A DNA stretch of 64,000 nucleotides from Anaerosolibacter carboniphilus (GTDB taxonomy: Bacteria; Bacillota; Clostridia; Peptostreptococcales; Thermotaleaceae). Position numbers and translations under genes: made by a program. Under the pieces are notes generated by a model. It was given only the letters and a program-made list of their open reading frames with translations. It did not search any database and was not told where the DNA came from. Positions 55,318-63,735 of the stretch are shown here, piece after piece (position 1 is the stretch's first letter; every line of letters starts with the position of its first letter). The stretch spans positions 36,536 through 100,535 of the forward strand of contig NZ_JACHEN010000019.1 of NCBI RefSeq assembly GCF_014205875.1, given 5' to 3'.

Positions 55318-55889
55318 GCCTTTTGTTCTGCAAACCATGGTGATATATCATCTTTTGTTCTAGACAGCTCCTCACCTGCTGATGACAACCCAACGATCTC
55401 AAATTCAGAACCCTCAAACTCATTCATATATAACAACCATATTCTTGTGTCATTATTCCCATGGATAATCTTGGCTTCCTTTTCAACGCCTCTTTTCTTT
55501 TCAATAACCATTACTCGTGCGATATCCGAGTTGCCGATGATCCCGAAATATATTGGGAATGGGGTACCTTCTATATTGGGGGAATAATCATATGTTAATC
55601 CAAATTTATCGGCAAAGAACTTTGCGTCTCCCCGTACACCTCCATAGATATATTTCCATCCTTTAATGCCCTTTCTAAAAAAGTCGGTATACAGGCTATC
55701 CTCTCCTTGTCGCGTATAAAATGCAATGCTTCCAGTAGCCGTTTTTTCTTCATGAATCATGATGATGGGATTCGATGTCAATCCATTGATTACTTCTTCT
55801 ATAGTTTTTGGGCTGCTGCCCCCTTTGAAAGCAGTGAAAGACACAACAACGAGTATTATCAAAATAACACTCTTCCATTTTTTGTTCAT
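55305..55889 (-). CDS. Hypothetical membrane-anchored or secreted protein
   Basis: A 194-residue protein with an N-terminal hydrophobic segment (WKSVILIILVVVSFTAF, residues 5-21) as signal or anchor; no Cys lipobox. The rest is soluble and mixed alpha/beta (IIMIHEEKTATGSIAFYTRQG, IYFGIIGNSDIARVMVIEKK, RIWLLYMNEFEGSEFEIVGL). I do not recognise the family. The ATG follows AAAAGGAGAG; it lies 25 bp from the downstream end of a GNAT gene transcribed the same way, possibly one transcript. Confidence 0.65.
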   Translation of the reverse strand: MNKKWKSVILIILVVVSFTAFKGGSSPKTIEEVINGLTSNPIIMIHEEKTATGSIAFYTRQGEDSLYTDFFRKGIKGWKYIYGGVRGDAKFFADKFGLTYDYSPNIEGTPFPIYFGIIGNSDIARVMVIEKKRGVEKEAKIIHGNNDTRIWLLYMNEFEGSEFEIVGLSSAGEELSRTKDDISPWFAEQKAIKQ

Positions 55890-55914
55890 AAATCTCTCCT
55901 TTTTTTAAAGTCCA

Positions 55915-56481
55915 TTACTTTTTCTTTTCTACCAATTCTTTGATATATAGAGGTTGAAATTCCCTTGTCAAAACATCCATATAGATTTCATCATATTTCT
56001 CTCCTGCGATTTCCTTTGATTCTCTTATTCTGCCAGCTTCTTTAAAACCTGCTTTTTTATAGCAGCTTATTGCAGGCTGATTATAAGAAAATACTCTCAA
56101 ATAAATATTATGGAGATTCAATATGTTAAACCCAAAATCAAGCAATAGATGTATTGCTTCTGTACCATATCCCTTTCCCCAATAGTCCTTATTGCCAATA
56201 AAAATACCTAATTCAGCCACCCTGTTCATATAATCTAATTTTGGAAATCCAATATTTCCAATCAGCTCATCTTTTTCTATATCCACAATAGCAAAATTGA
56301 ATTCAGTTTCCGACAGTCTCTCCAATGTTCGTTTTTCTTTTGCTGGTGTAATCAAGCTGGCTGAAAAGATCATACCCACAGCCACTTCCATATCATTTAC
56401 CCACAATGTATACTTCTCATAATCATCCACATTGATCGGTGATAAATAACATTTCCTGCCCACCATTTTTTTATAGTACAT
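55915..56481 (-). CDS. GNAT N-acetyltransferase, RimJ/RimL type
   Basis: A 188-residue protein. It has an N-terminal GRKCYLSPINVDDYEKYTLWVND, DELIGNIGFPKLDYMNRVAELGIFI, the acetyl-CoA loop KDYWGKGYGTEAIHLLL, then NLHNIYLRVFSYNQPAISCYKKAGFKEAGRIRE. This is the RimJ/SpeG-like pattern; candidates are protein N-terminal or small amine acetylation. The ATG follows GGAGGAG. Confidence 0.88.
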   Translation of the reverse strand: MYYKKMVGRKCYLSPINVDDYEKYTLWVNDMEVAVGMIFSASLITPAKEKRTLERLSETEFNFAIVDIEKDELIGNIGFPKLDYMNRVAELGIFIGNKDYWGKGYGTEAIHLLLDFGFNILNLHNIYLRVFSYNQPAISCYKKAGFKEAGRIRESKEIAGEKYDEIYMDVLTREFQPLYIKELVEKKK

Positions 56482-56599
56482 GCATATCTCCTCCTATCTC
56501 CCACTCTTAATAATAAACTATCTATTCAAACACTATTAAACATTATAAAACCACGACACATCAATCACCTCTACTATAATGTTATTCTATACTTTCTTC

Positions 56600-56764
56600 T
56601 TAGTTCTCAATGACTAGCCTATGTTCATCACAGGTGTTATTCTCCCCAATACATAACCCCTTGCCGAACAGCCATTTTTTCTTTATAATACATCTTCTAC
56701 ATTTACCATTAATTTCCTCCAAGCAAAATTGGCATTTTCTTACTGTACGCTTTAATAGGTACAA
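56600..56764 (-). other. Possible small Cys-rich gene or remnant
   Basis: A 54-codon open frame beginning at a TTG and ending TAA. It contains CQFC, CRRC and two more Cys (WLFGKGLCIGENNTCDEHR), suggesting a small zinc- or cluster-binding protein. There is no ATG in frame and no clear ribosome site, so it may be a decayed gene. Its middle (GGAAATTAATGGTAAATG, minus strand) recurs at about 63858-63876. The surrounding gap (56482-56878) otherwise holds only the terminator at 56794-56814. Confidence 0.3.
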
Positions 56765-56793
56765 TTCCGCATAATGACTTATTCAATTTAAAA

Positions 56794-56814
56794 AAGTAGG
56801 ATATTCTCCTACTT
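56794..56814 (-). terminator. Terminator after the PHP-phosphatase gene
   Basis: AAGTAGGA / TCCTACTT with a five-base loop; on the minus strand it ends in TTTTTTAAATTG, about 65 bp after the gene. Confidence 0.75.
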
Positions 56815-56878
56815 CAAAAAATCATATATCTCATTATTTAATTATAATCACTACAACGCATAGATTTATTATCATTTG

Positions 56879-57712
56879 TTAGATTTTTACTCTATCCCAT
56901 TTGCCATTTTGCAGGACCATAACTTCGCTATATCCAACTTCCTTCAAATAGGAAAAAGCCAAATCAAAATATCCATCAATAAACTCTACCGAATGGGCAT
57001 CTGAATTAACCATAACATCTATGCCCTTCTTCTTACATTCTTTCAGTATCCATTTGCTTGGATAGGGCTCCTTTATATAGCCTCTGGTAATCCCACCAGT
57101 ATTCACTTCAACAATGGTTCCATGTTGCTTTATCACATCTAAAAGCTTGTGAACTTGAGTGATATACCATTCCTCTTGTTCAGAAAAATACCTTTCGTCC
57201 CCATTATTTTTCTTCACAACATCCAGATGTCCAAGTATATCAGGTTGATGTTGCTCAATCATTTTTATAAGCTGCTCATAATAGGAGCATACCAAATCCT
57301 CTATATTTCCATCAAAATATTCGTTGAGTGTTCGTTTGAAATCTTCATCGTTGCCATCCACGCTGTAATAAGTATTATTTATATGATCACTAAAAAAATG
57401 AACCGAGCCAATCTGATAATCCACATCATATTTGTTGAATATATCTCTGCTATCTCCACCAAAATAATCTATCTCGAAACCAGTATATATCTCAATCCTA
57501 TCTTTATATTCTATCTTTAGCTTGCCAATCGCATCTAGATAATGGATCACGTTCTCTTCTTTCATCGTCCATGTACTATCAAAGGGAATGGGTGCATGAC
57601 TTGAAAATCCAATTATCTTAAACCCTTTTCTTATCGCTTCTTCAACATATGTCCTTGGCTCACCGATGCCATCGCAGTAATCGCAATGCATATGATAATT
57701 TGATATTTTCAA
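56879..57712 (-). CDS. PHP-domain histidinol-phosphatase-like protein (HisJ type)
   Basis: A 277-residue metal-dependent phosphoesterase. The PHP motifs are NYHMHCDYCDGIGEP near the N terminus, GFSSHAPIPFDS, YTGFEIDYFG, QIGSVHFFSD, DILGHLDVVKKN, VEVNTGG and MVNSDAHSVEFI. These are the histidine and acidic ligands of HisJ-like enzymes, which hydrolyse histidinol phosphate. No other his gene is present, so the substrate is uncertain. The start is the TTG at 57712, spaced from AGGAGG; an earlier TTG is too close. Confidence 0.85.
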   Translation of the reverse strand: MKISNYHMHCDYCDGIGEPRTYVEEAIRKGFKIIGFSSHAPIPFDSTWTMKEENVIHYLDAIGKLKIEYKDRIEIYTGFEIDYFGGDSRDIFNKYDVDYQIGSVHFFSDHINNTYYSVDGNDEDFKRTLNEYFDGNIEDLVCSYYEQLIKMIEQHQPDILGHLDVVKKNNGDERYFSEQEEWYITQVHKLLDVIKQHGTIVEVNTGGITRGYIKEPYPSKWILKECKKKGIDVMVNSDAHSVEFIDGYFDLAFSYLKEVGYSEVMVLQNGKWDRVKI

Positions 57713-57949
57713 TTTCAATCCTCCTCAATCTACATAATCCTTCTTATTGCTAAATACAAGCAATACGAAATTACTTCATAAAAGCTCCTCAATCATTAAA
57801 AACTATTATACCATTAATAAAGCTATTACTTCTACTTCAAAATCACCCATTTTACTTCCATTACTTGTACAGATCACATTGGATCACTAGAATAAACTAT
57901 TCCCAAATTATTAGTAACTTCTATTACAATTTGTATGTTATTATCTTCT

Positions 57950-59161
57950 TTATTTGCTTACACAGTTTCTTCCTTTCTTTTTGGCTCGATACAATGCCTT
58001 ATCTGCAGCTTTCATGACATCTTCTGCTGTTCGATAATTCTCATTACGTTCTGCTACGCCAATGCTAATGGTAACATTAAGCTGTTTACCTGTCGTTTTC
58101 TTATTACTCTTTTTTGTACTTTTCTTTCCTGTATATGTATAGTTTGTCTTCGAAACTAACTCCCTCAACTCTTCCAAATGACCTGTAATCTCTTTCATAT
58201 CATTGTGTGGAAAAACGATTGTAAATTCTTCACCTCCATAGCGAAAGGGCTTACCACCCCCATTTACATGGGTTAAGCAGTTCGCTACGAGTTTGAGCAC
58301 ATCGTCCCCAATATCATGTCCATACGTATCATTGAACTTTTTAAAAAAGTCGATATCTAACATAGCAATAACATAATGCCTACTCAGCTTAGACAGTTGT
58401 TCTTTTAAGGCTCTTCTTCCCGGCAAACCAGTTAATTCATCAATATAGGCCATTGAATAAGAAGACTGAATCACTGACATAATTAGCAGTAGTAATGCTC
58501 CAGAAAAAAATATGGATAGGGCAAATTGTTTTGATCTAAGAACAAAAGCCATAAATATTTCAATCATAACAGCAATATAGAATATATCTATAATTAATTT
58601 TTTATAGATATATCTGCCAACAAAGATAATGATAGCTGCTGTTATTAAAAGCATGGCCAGCTGTGGCAAACTCCAATGGTTGAAGACATTCTCTCCTATT
58701 AAATTCATATCAAAAATCTTAATAGCATCATAATTTTTTAGTGCGGCTGTATGAAAAACATATATAACTTCCATAAAGATAAATGCCATTCTCAATTTGC
58801 CATAAAACGATAAAATGCCTCTTTCTTTCAACAATGAGAATAATAGTATGTTTAGGGGAACTAAAGAAAGAAGCATATTTTGAATTGCTTTCGCCTCAAC
58901 ATCTGTAGCAAAATTCATTTCATAGGAAGGATCAAGAATGAATTGGCTCATTATGATAACAACTGATATGAAGAAAATCTGACTCCTATTAAAGTAATAA
59001 CTGATTATTATTGTTACTATAAAAAGTATCAACGATATATACTTTAATATGGATAGGATTCCAGGACTAAATTCACTAATTCTATTAAAAAGGAAAGTAG
59101 TCATAACAAGTACGAAAATAATTGGTATAACTGATAAAAATTGTTTAGTAGAACTTTTCAA
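57950..59161 (-). CDS. Membrane diguanylate cyclase (GGDEF)
   Basis: A 403-residue protein. The first ~235 residues hold about eight transmembrane segments, resembling a MASE3-type sensor. The GGDEF domain starts YIDELTGLPGRRALKEQL, has the DIDFFKKFNDTYGHDIGDDVL metal region, and the active loop RYGGEEF, so c-di-GMP synthesis is expected. The RxxD inhibitory site normally upstream of GGEEF is absent. A Lys-rich insert (KKSTKKSNKKTTGK) precedes the final strands. The start is TTG after GAGAGGG. Confidence 0.88.
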   Translation of the reverse strand: MKSSTKQFLSVIPIIFVLVMTTFLFNRISEFSPGILSILKYISLILFIVTIIISYYFNRSQIFFISVVIIMSQFILDPSYEMNFATDVEAKAIQNMLLSLVPLNILLFSLLKERGILSFYGKLRMAFIFMEVIYVFHTAALKNYDAIKIFDMNLIGENVFNHWSLPQLAMLLITAAIIIFVGRYIYKKLIIDIFYIAVMIEIFMAFVLRSKQFALSIFFSGALLLLIMSVIQSSYSMAYIDELTGLPGRRALKEQLSKLSRHYVIAMLDIDFFKKFNDTYGHDIGDDVLKLVANCLTHVNGGGKPFRYGGEEFTIVFPHNDMKEITGHLEELRELVSKTNYTYTGKKSTKKSNKKTTGKQLNVTISIGVAERNENYRTAEDVMKAADKALYRAKKKGRNCVSK

Positions 59162-59512
59162 GTAACTTTACCCTCTCTTTCTTTATGAATAGGATTAGTA
59201 AGGATTTTTGCACTTAAGATATTCGACATTTTACCACAAATTCCTACCAAAATTTCTGATTTGGGTAGTTAAACCTACTTCTTTTGTTACAAGGCAAGTA
59301 AGCGCTTGATTGAAGTCAATCCGCCATGGATATTCTATAGCAACAATAGGTGGGCAACTTGTTTCAAATCCTCTTCTTCAATCTTCTAAATAAGCATCGT
59401 TGTTATCTCTTCTGAACATAAGTTGATTTTTCTTTTTACCTATTATATCATAGGAATTAGAAAATTCTTACAATTATTAGGATAGTGATATTCTATAAGG
59501 TGGATTGATATT
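59162..59512. other. Intergenic region with no supported gene
   Basis: About 350 bp between the diverging diguanylate cyclase and HD-domain genes. I see only a small palindrome (GATTGA/TCAATC near 59305) and weak promoter-like sequence close to the plus-strand gene. No coding frame or RNA structure is convincing. Confidence 0.5.
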
Positions 59513-60127
59513 ATGAAAAATTACTTAGATTTTCAAATAACTATGAACTTGCAAAAGGATGTAGAAGGCTACTTTTTGCTCCATGGCAGGCAAGATACAT
59601 ATGAGCATACACTAGACGTCGTCGAAACACTCTATAATATAGAACAGCAATTTGGATCTATAGAGCCTGGAAGTAAAATTGCCTGTTATTGCCACGACTT
59701 GGGACGAGTAGTTAAGAATGATGAAATGATTCGTTTTTGTATACAACATGACATTGATATTAGTGATGAGGAAAAGCTATTGCCCTCAATTCTGCATCAA
59801 AAAATATCATGCTACTTGGCAGAAAAAGTGTTTGGGATAAAAGATATATTAATATTGAATGCTATTAAATACCACACAACCTCAAGAAAAAGTCCCAGTG
59901 TGATAGAAATGGAAGTGTTTCTAGCTGATAAGATGAGCTGGAAAGAGAATGAATATAAAGAATTGGTCAGTGATCTTAAAGAAGCGCTGACGCATTCAAA
60001 AGAAAATGCAATGTTATATTATTTATCTACCCTAGAGAATAACAAAGAAAAGATGAGGTTATATCATTCGGATTCAAGAGAAGCTTTTCTATATTTTTAT
60101 CAAAACACATCAACTCGTAATGTTTAA
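59513..60127 (+). CDS. HD-domain hydrolase, YqeK-like
   Basis: A 204-residue protein with HD-superfamily metal ligands: TYEHTLDVVETLYNI, ACYCHDLGRVV, LLPSILHQKISCYLAEKVFGI, ILNAIKYHTTS and MEVFLADKMSW. The HTT and ADK segments are close to YqeK, the symmetrical diadenosine tetraphosphatase of Firmicutes. Substrate not proven. The ATG follows AAGGTGG. It precedes an APH-type kinase gene by 108 bp in the same direction. Confidence 0.75.
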   Translation: MKNYLDFQITMNLQKDVEGYFLLHGRQDTYEHTLDVVETLYNIEQQFGSIEPGSKIACYCHDLGRVVKNDEMIRFCIQHDIDISDEEKLLPSILHQKISCYLAEKVFGIKDILILNAIKYHTTSRKSPSVIEMEVFLADKMSWKENEYKELVSDLKEALTHSKENAMLYYLSTLENNKEKMRLYHSDSREAFLYFYQNTSTRNV

Positions 60128-60235
60128 ATCATTTCTCCAATATATTTATGAAGCTATCTATGGACGACATTGTTTTGCCCGCAGAAAGAAACCATGAATA
60201 AAGAATTACGATATTTTTAAAGTGGGGGTACAATT

Positions 60236-61144
60236 GTGTTAGATTTCAATGAACTTAAAGATATACCCGGCTATGATGCTTGGCAATGCATTAAACAGAT
60301 AAATCAAGGATTTTCAAGTGACAAAAAATTTTTCATCAAGGATGCCAATGGCAGAAAGTTCTTTTTAAGACTATCGGATGTTTCTTTGTATAATAGAAAA
60401 AAGCAAGAACATGAAATAATTTGCTCTATGTCGCAGCTTGGAATACCAACAGTACAAGAAGTAGATTTGGGCTTGTGCAATTACGGAAAAAATGTGTATA
60501 TGCTCCAAACATGGATAGATGGACACCTACTTGAAACTGTACTCCCAACATTAACTGAAACCAGACAATATGAGCTTGGCTTAGAAGCTGGTAGGATTTT
60601 AAAAAAAATACATTCCATACAATCAGCAACTACTTGCGATTGGTATTCAACACGACTTAAGCAATATCTATCAAGCTATGAAGAATATAAAAAACATCAT
60701 ATAAGCTATGAACATGAGCAACAGATTGATAAATTTATAAATGAAAACATCGATTTACTTAAAGGCAAGCGAGTATCCCTAGTGCATGGTGATTATCATG
60801 TAGGAAATATGATTTTACCTCCAACAGAAGCTATCTATATTATTGATTTTGATCGTTTTGATTGGAAAAATCCTATTGAAGATTTTTATAAACTGGCAGT
60901 TTTTAGCCGTTACATCAGCACTTCATTTTGTATCGGACAAGTAGATGGCTATACAGATTTCAGTCCATCCAGAGAATTTTGGAAAATGTATGCCTTAAGC
61001 GTAGCCATGACTTCTTTTTTATCGTTATTATGGGGAAAACGGATATCTGAAGATATGTACAGACATAGAAAAAGACTTTGTGACATCTTGGTTCAAGACC
61101 ATGATTACTTTAAAAGCAATATTCCTAAGTGGTATAGAAAATAG
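60236..61144 (+). CDS. APH-family phosphotransferase
   Basis: A 302-residue kinase-fold protein. The nucleotide-binding start is INQGFSSDKKFFIKDANGRKFFLRL, with the catalytic Brenner motif VHGDYHVGNMIL and the metal motif IIDFDRFDWKNPIEDFYKLA. These define the aminoglycoside/choline phosphotransferase superfamily; similarity is not high enough to claim antibiotic resistance. The start is GTG after GTGGGGG. Convergent with the truncated ParB-like gene, whose stop lies next to its own stop. Confidence 0.85.
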   Translation: MLDFNELKDIPGYDAWQCIKQINQGFSSDKKFFIKDANGRKFFLRLSDVSLYNRKKQEHEIICSMSQLGIPTVQEVDLGLCNYGKNVYMLQTWIDGHLLETVLPTLTETRQYELGLEAGRILKKIHSIQSATTCDWYSTRLKQYLSSYEEYKKHHISYEHEQQIDKFINENIDLLKGKRVSLVHGDYHVGNMILPPTEAIYIIDFDRFDWKNPIEDFYKLAVFSRYISTSFCIGQVDGYTDFSPSREFWKMYALSVAMTSFLSLLWGKRISEDMYRHRKRLCDILVQDHDYFKSNIPKWYRK

Positions 61145-61360
61145 CTATTGGTGAATAATGTATGAAATCCCCTTTAAATGCGCTGCATAGGCTCTTGTAT
61201 GCCCATCAGTGAAAATATTTAGTTGCTTAACAGGTATTCCTTCGACAGCAGACCAATCAGATGGATTAAACCATTCTAAAATATTGTGTAACTTATCAGA
61301 ATTGATAAATAGCTGACTCGGCTGAATTTTCTTTAAATCAATAAAGAAACAATCTGACAC
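61145..61360 (-). pseudogene. Truncated ParB-like domain gene
   Basis: A 71-residue frame starting with GTG behind AAGGAGAG. It shows the ParB-type pattern (KKIQPSQLFINSDKL, then PVKQLNIFTDGHTRAYAAHLKG), but ends 8 residues after the DGHTRAYAA motif. Relatives I recall are about 170-180 residues long with a further C-terminal region; here the downstream DNA is the 3' end of the APH-type gene. I read it as the N-terminal part of a gene truncated by a deletion or junction at about 61145. Alternatively a short standalone version. Confidence 0.6.
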
Positions 61361-61409
61361 TACATTTCTCTCCTTACGAAATAATCTTTCTATGAACTTC
61401 TTCTCAATA

Positions 61410-61970
61410 TTAAATTTGATTTATTCGATGTATGACATCTTTATTATCCAATATCTCTGCTATATAACCACTTAAATACCTTAAAGAATCCTTATGAAAA
61501 TTTTCGTCATAGGAGTTAATACAATCAACCGCTAAAATAATTTCCATATCCCTTTGATAAGCGTCAATTGTTGTCATTCTAACACACGCATGGGTGTTTA
61601 TCCCAGCTATAATAATTTTGTTGATATTCATGTTATCTAAAATTTCGTCCAGTTCTGTTCTAAAAAATGCACTATATCGCTTCTTTAAAACTTCAATGTC
61701 TTCTGGTTCTTTTTTAAGTCCTTCAAGAATCTGACATCCAATCGTTCCTTTAATAGTTTTCTGTATCCTTCTTTTTCTCATAATTAGAAAAGCATCATGT
61801 AAATCCTCATGAAACTCTTGTCTGACCCATATGACAGGAATATCCTTCCCTCTACAAAAACTAGACAAGTCATTGATATTTTTAGTGAGGATATTCCTCT
61901 TTTGGCTCAGAACTCCACCTTCTTCGAAAAAATCTTCCTGCATATCAATGATAATTAATGCCCAACCCAT
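61410..61970 (-). CDS. Isochorismatase-like cysteine hydrolase
   Basis: A 186-residue protein of the isochorismatase/nicotinamidase superfamily: ALIIIDMQEDFFEEGG (catalytic Asp), VIWVRQEFHE, the Lys region LKKRYSAFFRTELDEIL, and the nucleophile segment IIIAGINTHACVRMTTIDAYQRDMEIIL with Cys in THACV. This triad is complete. Substrate cannot be named (nicotinamide, isochorismate or other amide). The ATG follows AGGAGGG. Confidence 0.85.
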   Translation of the reverse strand: MGWALIIIDMQEDFFEEGGVLSQKRNILTKNINDLSSFCRGKDIPVIWVRQEFHEDLHDAFLIMRKRRIQKTIKGTIGCQILEGLKKEPEDIEVLKKRYSAFFRTELDEILDNMNINKIIIAGINTHACVRMTTIDAYQRDMEIILAVDCINSYDENFHKDSLRYLSGYIAEILDNKDVIHRINQI

Positions 61971-62011
61971 GTGTTCCCTCCTCTTTCATCCTTAACCCCT
62001 TATTCTTGCTG

Positions 62012-62437
62012 CTACAGCCTATCGTACCAATAAACTATGCTATCATCATCAAGTGCCTTGCCACCTGTTGATTCATATAAATGAACTGCTCTTGTATTCG
62101 ATTTGTTTGTAATTACAAAAACCTTAGACATGTTCTTGCTTTGACAGATATCAATGAGCTTATTCATTATTTTCTTTCCAATCCCTTTTCCTCGATACTC
62201 ATCTAAAATCTCTACTTCATGAATATACATCATGTTATTTTTCCCATCATACCTTTGGAGTTCATATCCGAGAACAAACCCAATTATCTTTTCGTTATCT
62301 ATACATGCAATCATATAGTTCATGCCCTTTTCAAGCATTTGTCTGACAGAATCGAGTTTCGATGAGTAGGAACGAAATTCTTCTACCATCGTAAGAATTT
62401 TTTTATCATCCTCTAAAGTTAATCTTCTTATTTCCAC
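62012..62437 (-). CDS. GNAT N-acetyltransferase (small)
   Basis: A 141-residue GNAT protein: EIRRLTLEDDKKILTMVEEF, a strand with IIGFVLGYELQRY, IHEVEILDEYRGKGIGKKIMNKLIDI with the acetyl-CoA loop RGKGIG, and VFVITNKSNTRAVHLYESTGGKALDDDSIVYWY. Catalytic target unknown. The start is GTG behind GAGGGGGG. Confidence 0.88.
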   Translation of the reverse strand: MEIRRLTLEDDKKILTMVEEFRSYSSKLDSVRQMLEKGMNYMIACIDNEKIIGFVLGYELQRYDGKNNMMYIHEVEILDEYRGKGIGKKIMNKLIDICQSKNMSKVFVITNKSNTRAVHLYESTGGKALDDDSIVYWYDRL

Positions 62438-62493
62438 TTAGTTCCCCCCTCGCCTTTGTAAATTCATCTAAATATTCATTTTATTTTAGATAA

Positions 62494-63273
62494 TCATTTT
62501 GCAAATAGTTCTAATGTATGCTCAATCAAATTTATATCTCCCCACTTACCATGACCTGGTATAACAACTTCTATACTCGGATACTTTTCTGATACCTTTT
62601 TAACTGATGATGGCCATTGATTTATATTAGCATCAGTGATACTTCCTAAATCCTTAGATTCTAATGACTTTATTAAACAACCTCCAAACAGTACCTTATG
62701 CTCTGGAAGTCATACCGTGATATTATCTACAGAATGTCCCTCCCCTGGATAAAAAATTTCAAAGTTCTCATTCCCTATTGTGATGGTATGATTTGAATCC
62801 AGTTTTGGCTCTGGCGTCGCAAATCCATTTTTTTCAGCTTCCTTAGCAGTTTGACTTGTACTCAGAACATCGATTTCGTTATCTATTAAGGTATCAATCC
62901 CACCGATTCTATCAGCATGAGCGTGAGTTATAATGGCGGTAGTAATCTCTTTATTAAACACTTCTTGGGTTAGTTTCAATAGTTCTTTCATCTGCCCATT
63001 ATTCCAAGGTGTATCAATTAAAACTATACCCTCAGAAGTAAGAACCAACATGCCATTTGACGGTGTTCTAATGCCATTATAATTTTCGTAACTGGTATGT
63101 ATCCATATATTGTCCTTTATCTTTGATAATTCAACATAGTTTTTATCATACGAGCCACTCTCGTAACTACTCTTCTCAACTTTAGAACTACTATTCACAT
63201 CGACATTGCTTTGACAAGCAATTAAGCCAAAAGTGATTAGCATAATAAGTAATAATAGATAAACGTTCTTCAT
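62494..63273 (-). pseudogene. Subclass B1-like metallo-beta-lactamase gene with an in-frame TGA
   Basis: The frame of 259 codons encodes a lipoprotein (lipobox LIAC, Cys at about residue 20) of the MBL fold. Zinc ligands are all kept: HAHAD at 117-121, His180 in GEGH, Cys199 in FGGCLIKS and His241 in PGHGKWGD. A TGA at codon 188 (62710-62712) interrupts the frame; related B1 enzymes carry Trp in V-V-W-L-P there, so TGG to TGA is a one-base change. Translation to the stop gives a 187-residue protein lacking Cys199 and His241. Start at 63273 follows GGGAGG. A sequencing error cannot be excluded. Confidence 0.85.
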
Positions 63274-63387
63274 AATAAGCCTCCCAAAATGCATATATTT
63301 AAAGTTGATATAACCCGATTAGGTATGAAGGATGTTCTTTGAATTTCCTCTTGCCATGACATATTTTTTCAAGTCTAAAATCGATAA

Positions 63388-63735
63388 TTATTGCATGAAT
63401 CCAAAAAACTCAACTGCTACAATCAAAATTATCGCTATAGTTACAAAGCTTGTAATTGCCCAAATAAATGAATATAACATCTGTTGTTTTACTGTATAGG
63501 CTTTTGATTGTAATACAAATCCATACATCATCACTAAAGTTCCACCGATAATAACATAAACGGGAATTTGAAAAATTAATCCCATTACTACCATAAAACT
63601 AAATAACACAATAAATTGAATGATTAGATTCTCTTTTTTCCTAAAATATTTGGAATACTCATAGTAATCAATCTCTCCCGAGTAAAAAGCAATTTGCATA
63701 TACATGAATTCTTTTAATTTTTCTATCAAACCCAT
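63388..63735 (-). CDS. Small membrane protein of unknown function
   Basis: A 115-residue protein with a basic, amphipathic N terminus (GLIEKLKEFMYMQIAFYSGEIDYYEYSKYF) and three hydrophobic stretches (about residues 38-54, 56-72, 88-112). I do not recognise the family. AAGGGGG lies very close to the ATG, so translation may start at the TTG two codons later. It is about 95 bp upstream of the metallo-beta-lactamase gene, transcribed in the same direction. Confidence 0.65.
   Translation of the reverse strand: MGLIEKLKEFMYMQIAFYSGEIDYYEYSKYFRKKENLIIQFIVLFSFMVVMGLIFQIPVYVIIGGTLVMMYGFVLQSKAYTVKQQMLYSFIWAITSFVTIAIILIVAVEFFGFMQ

Noticed and set aside
60236..63273. APH-type kinase, acetyltransferase and beta-lactamase genes read as a resistance island
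   Set aside because: The kinase and acetyltransferase are generic family members, the lactamase is interrupted, and there are no integrase, transposase or repeat boundaries.
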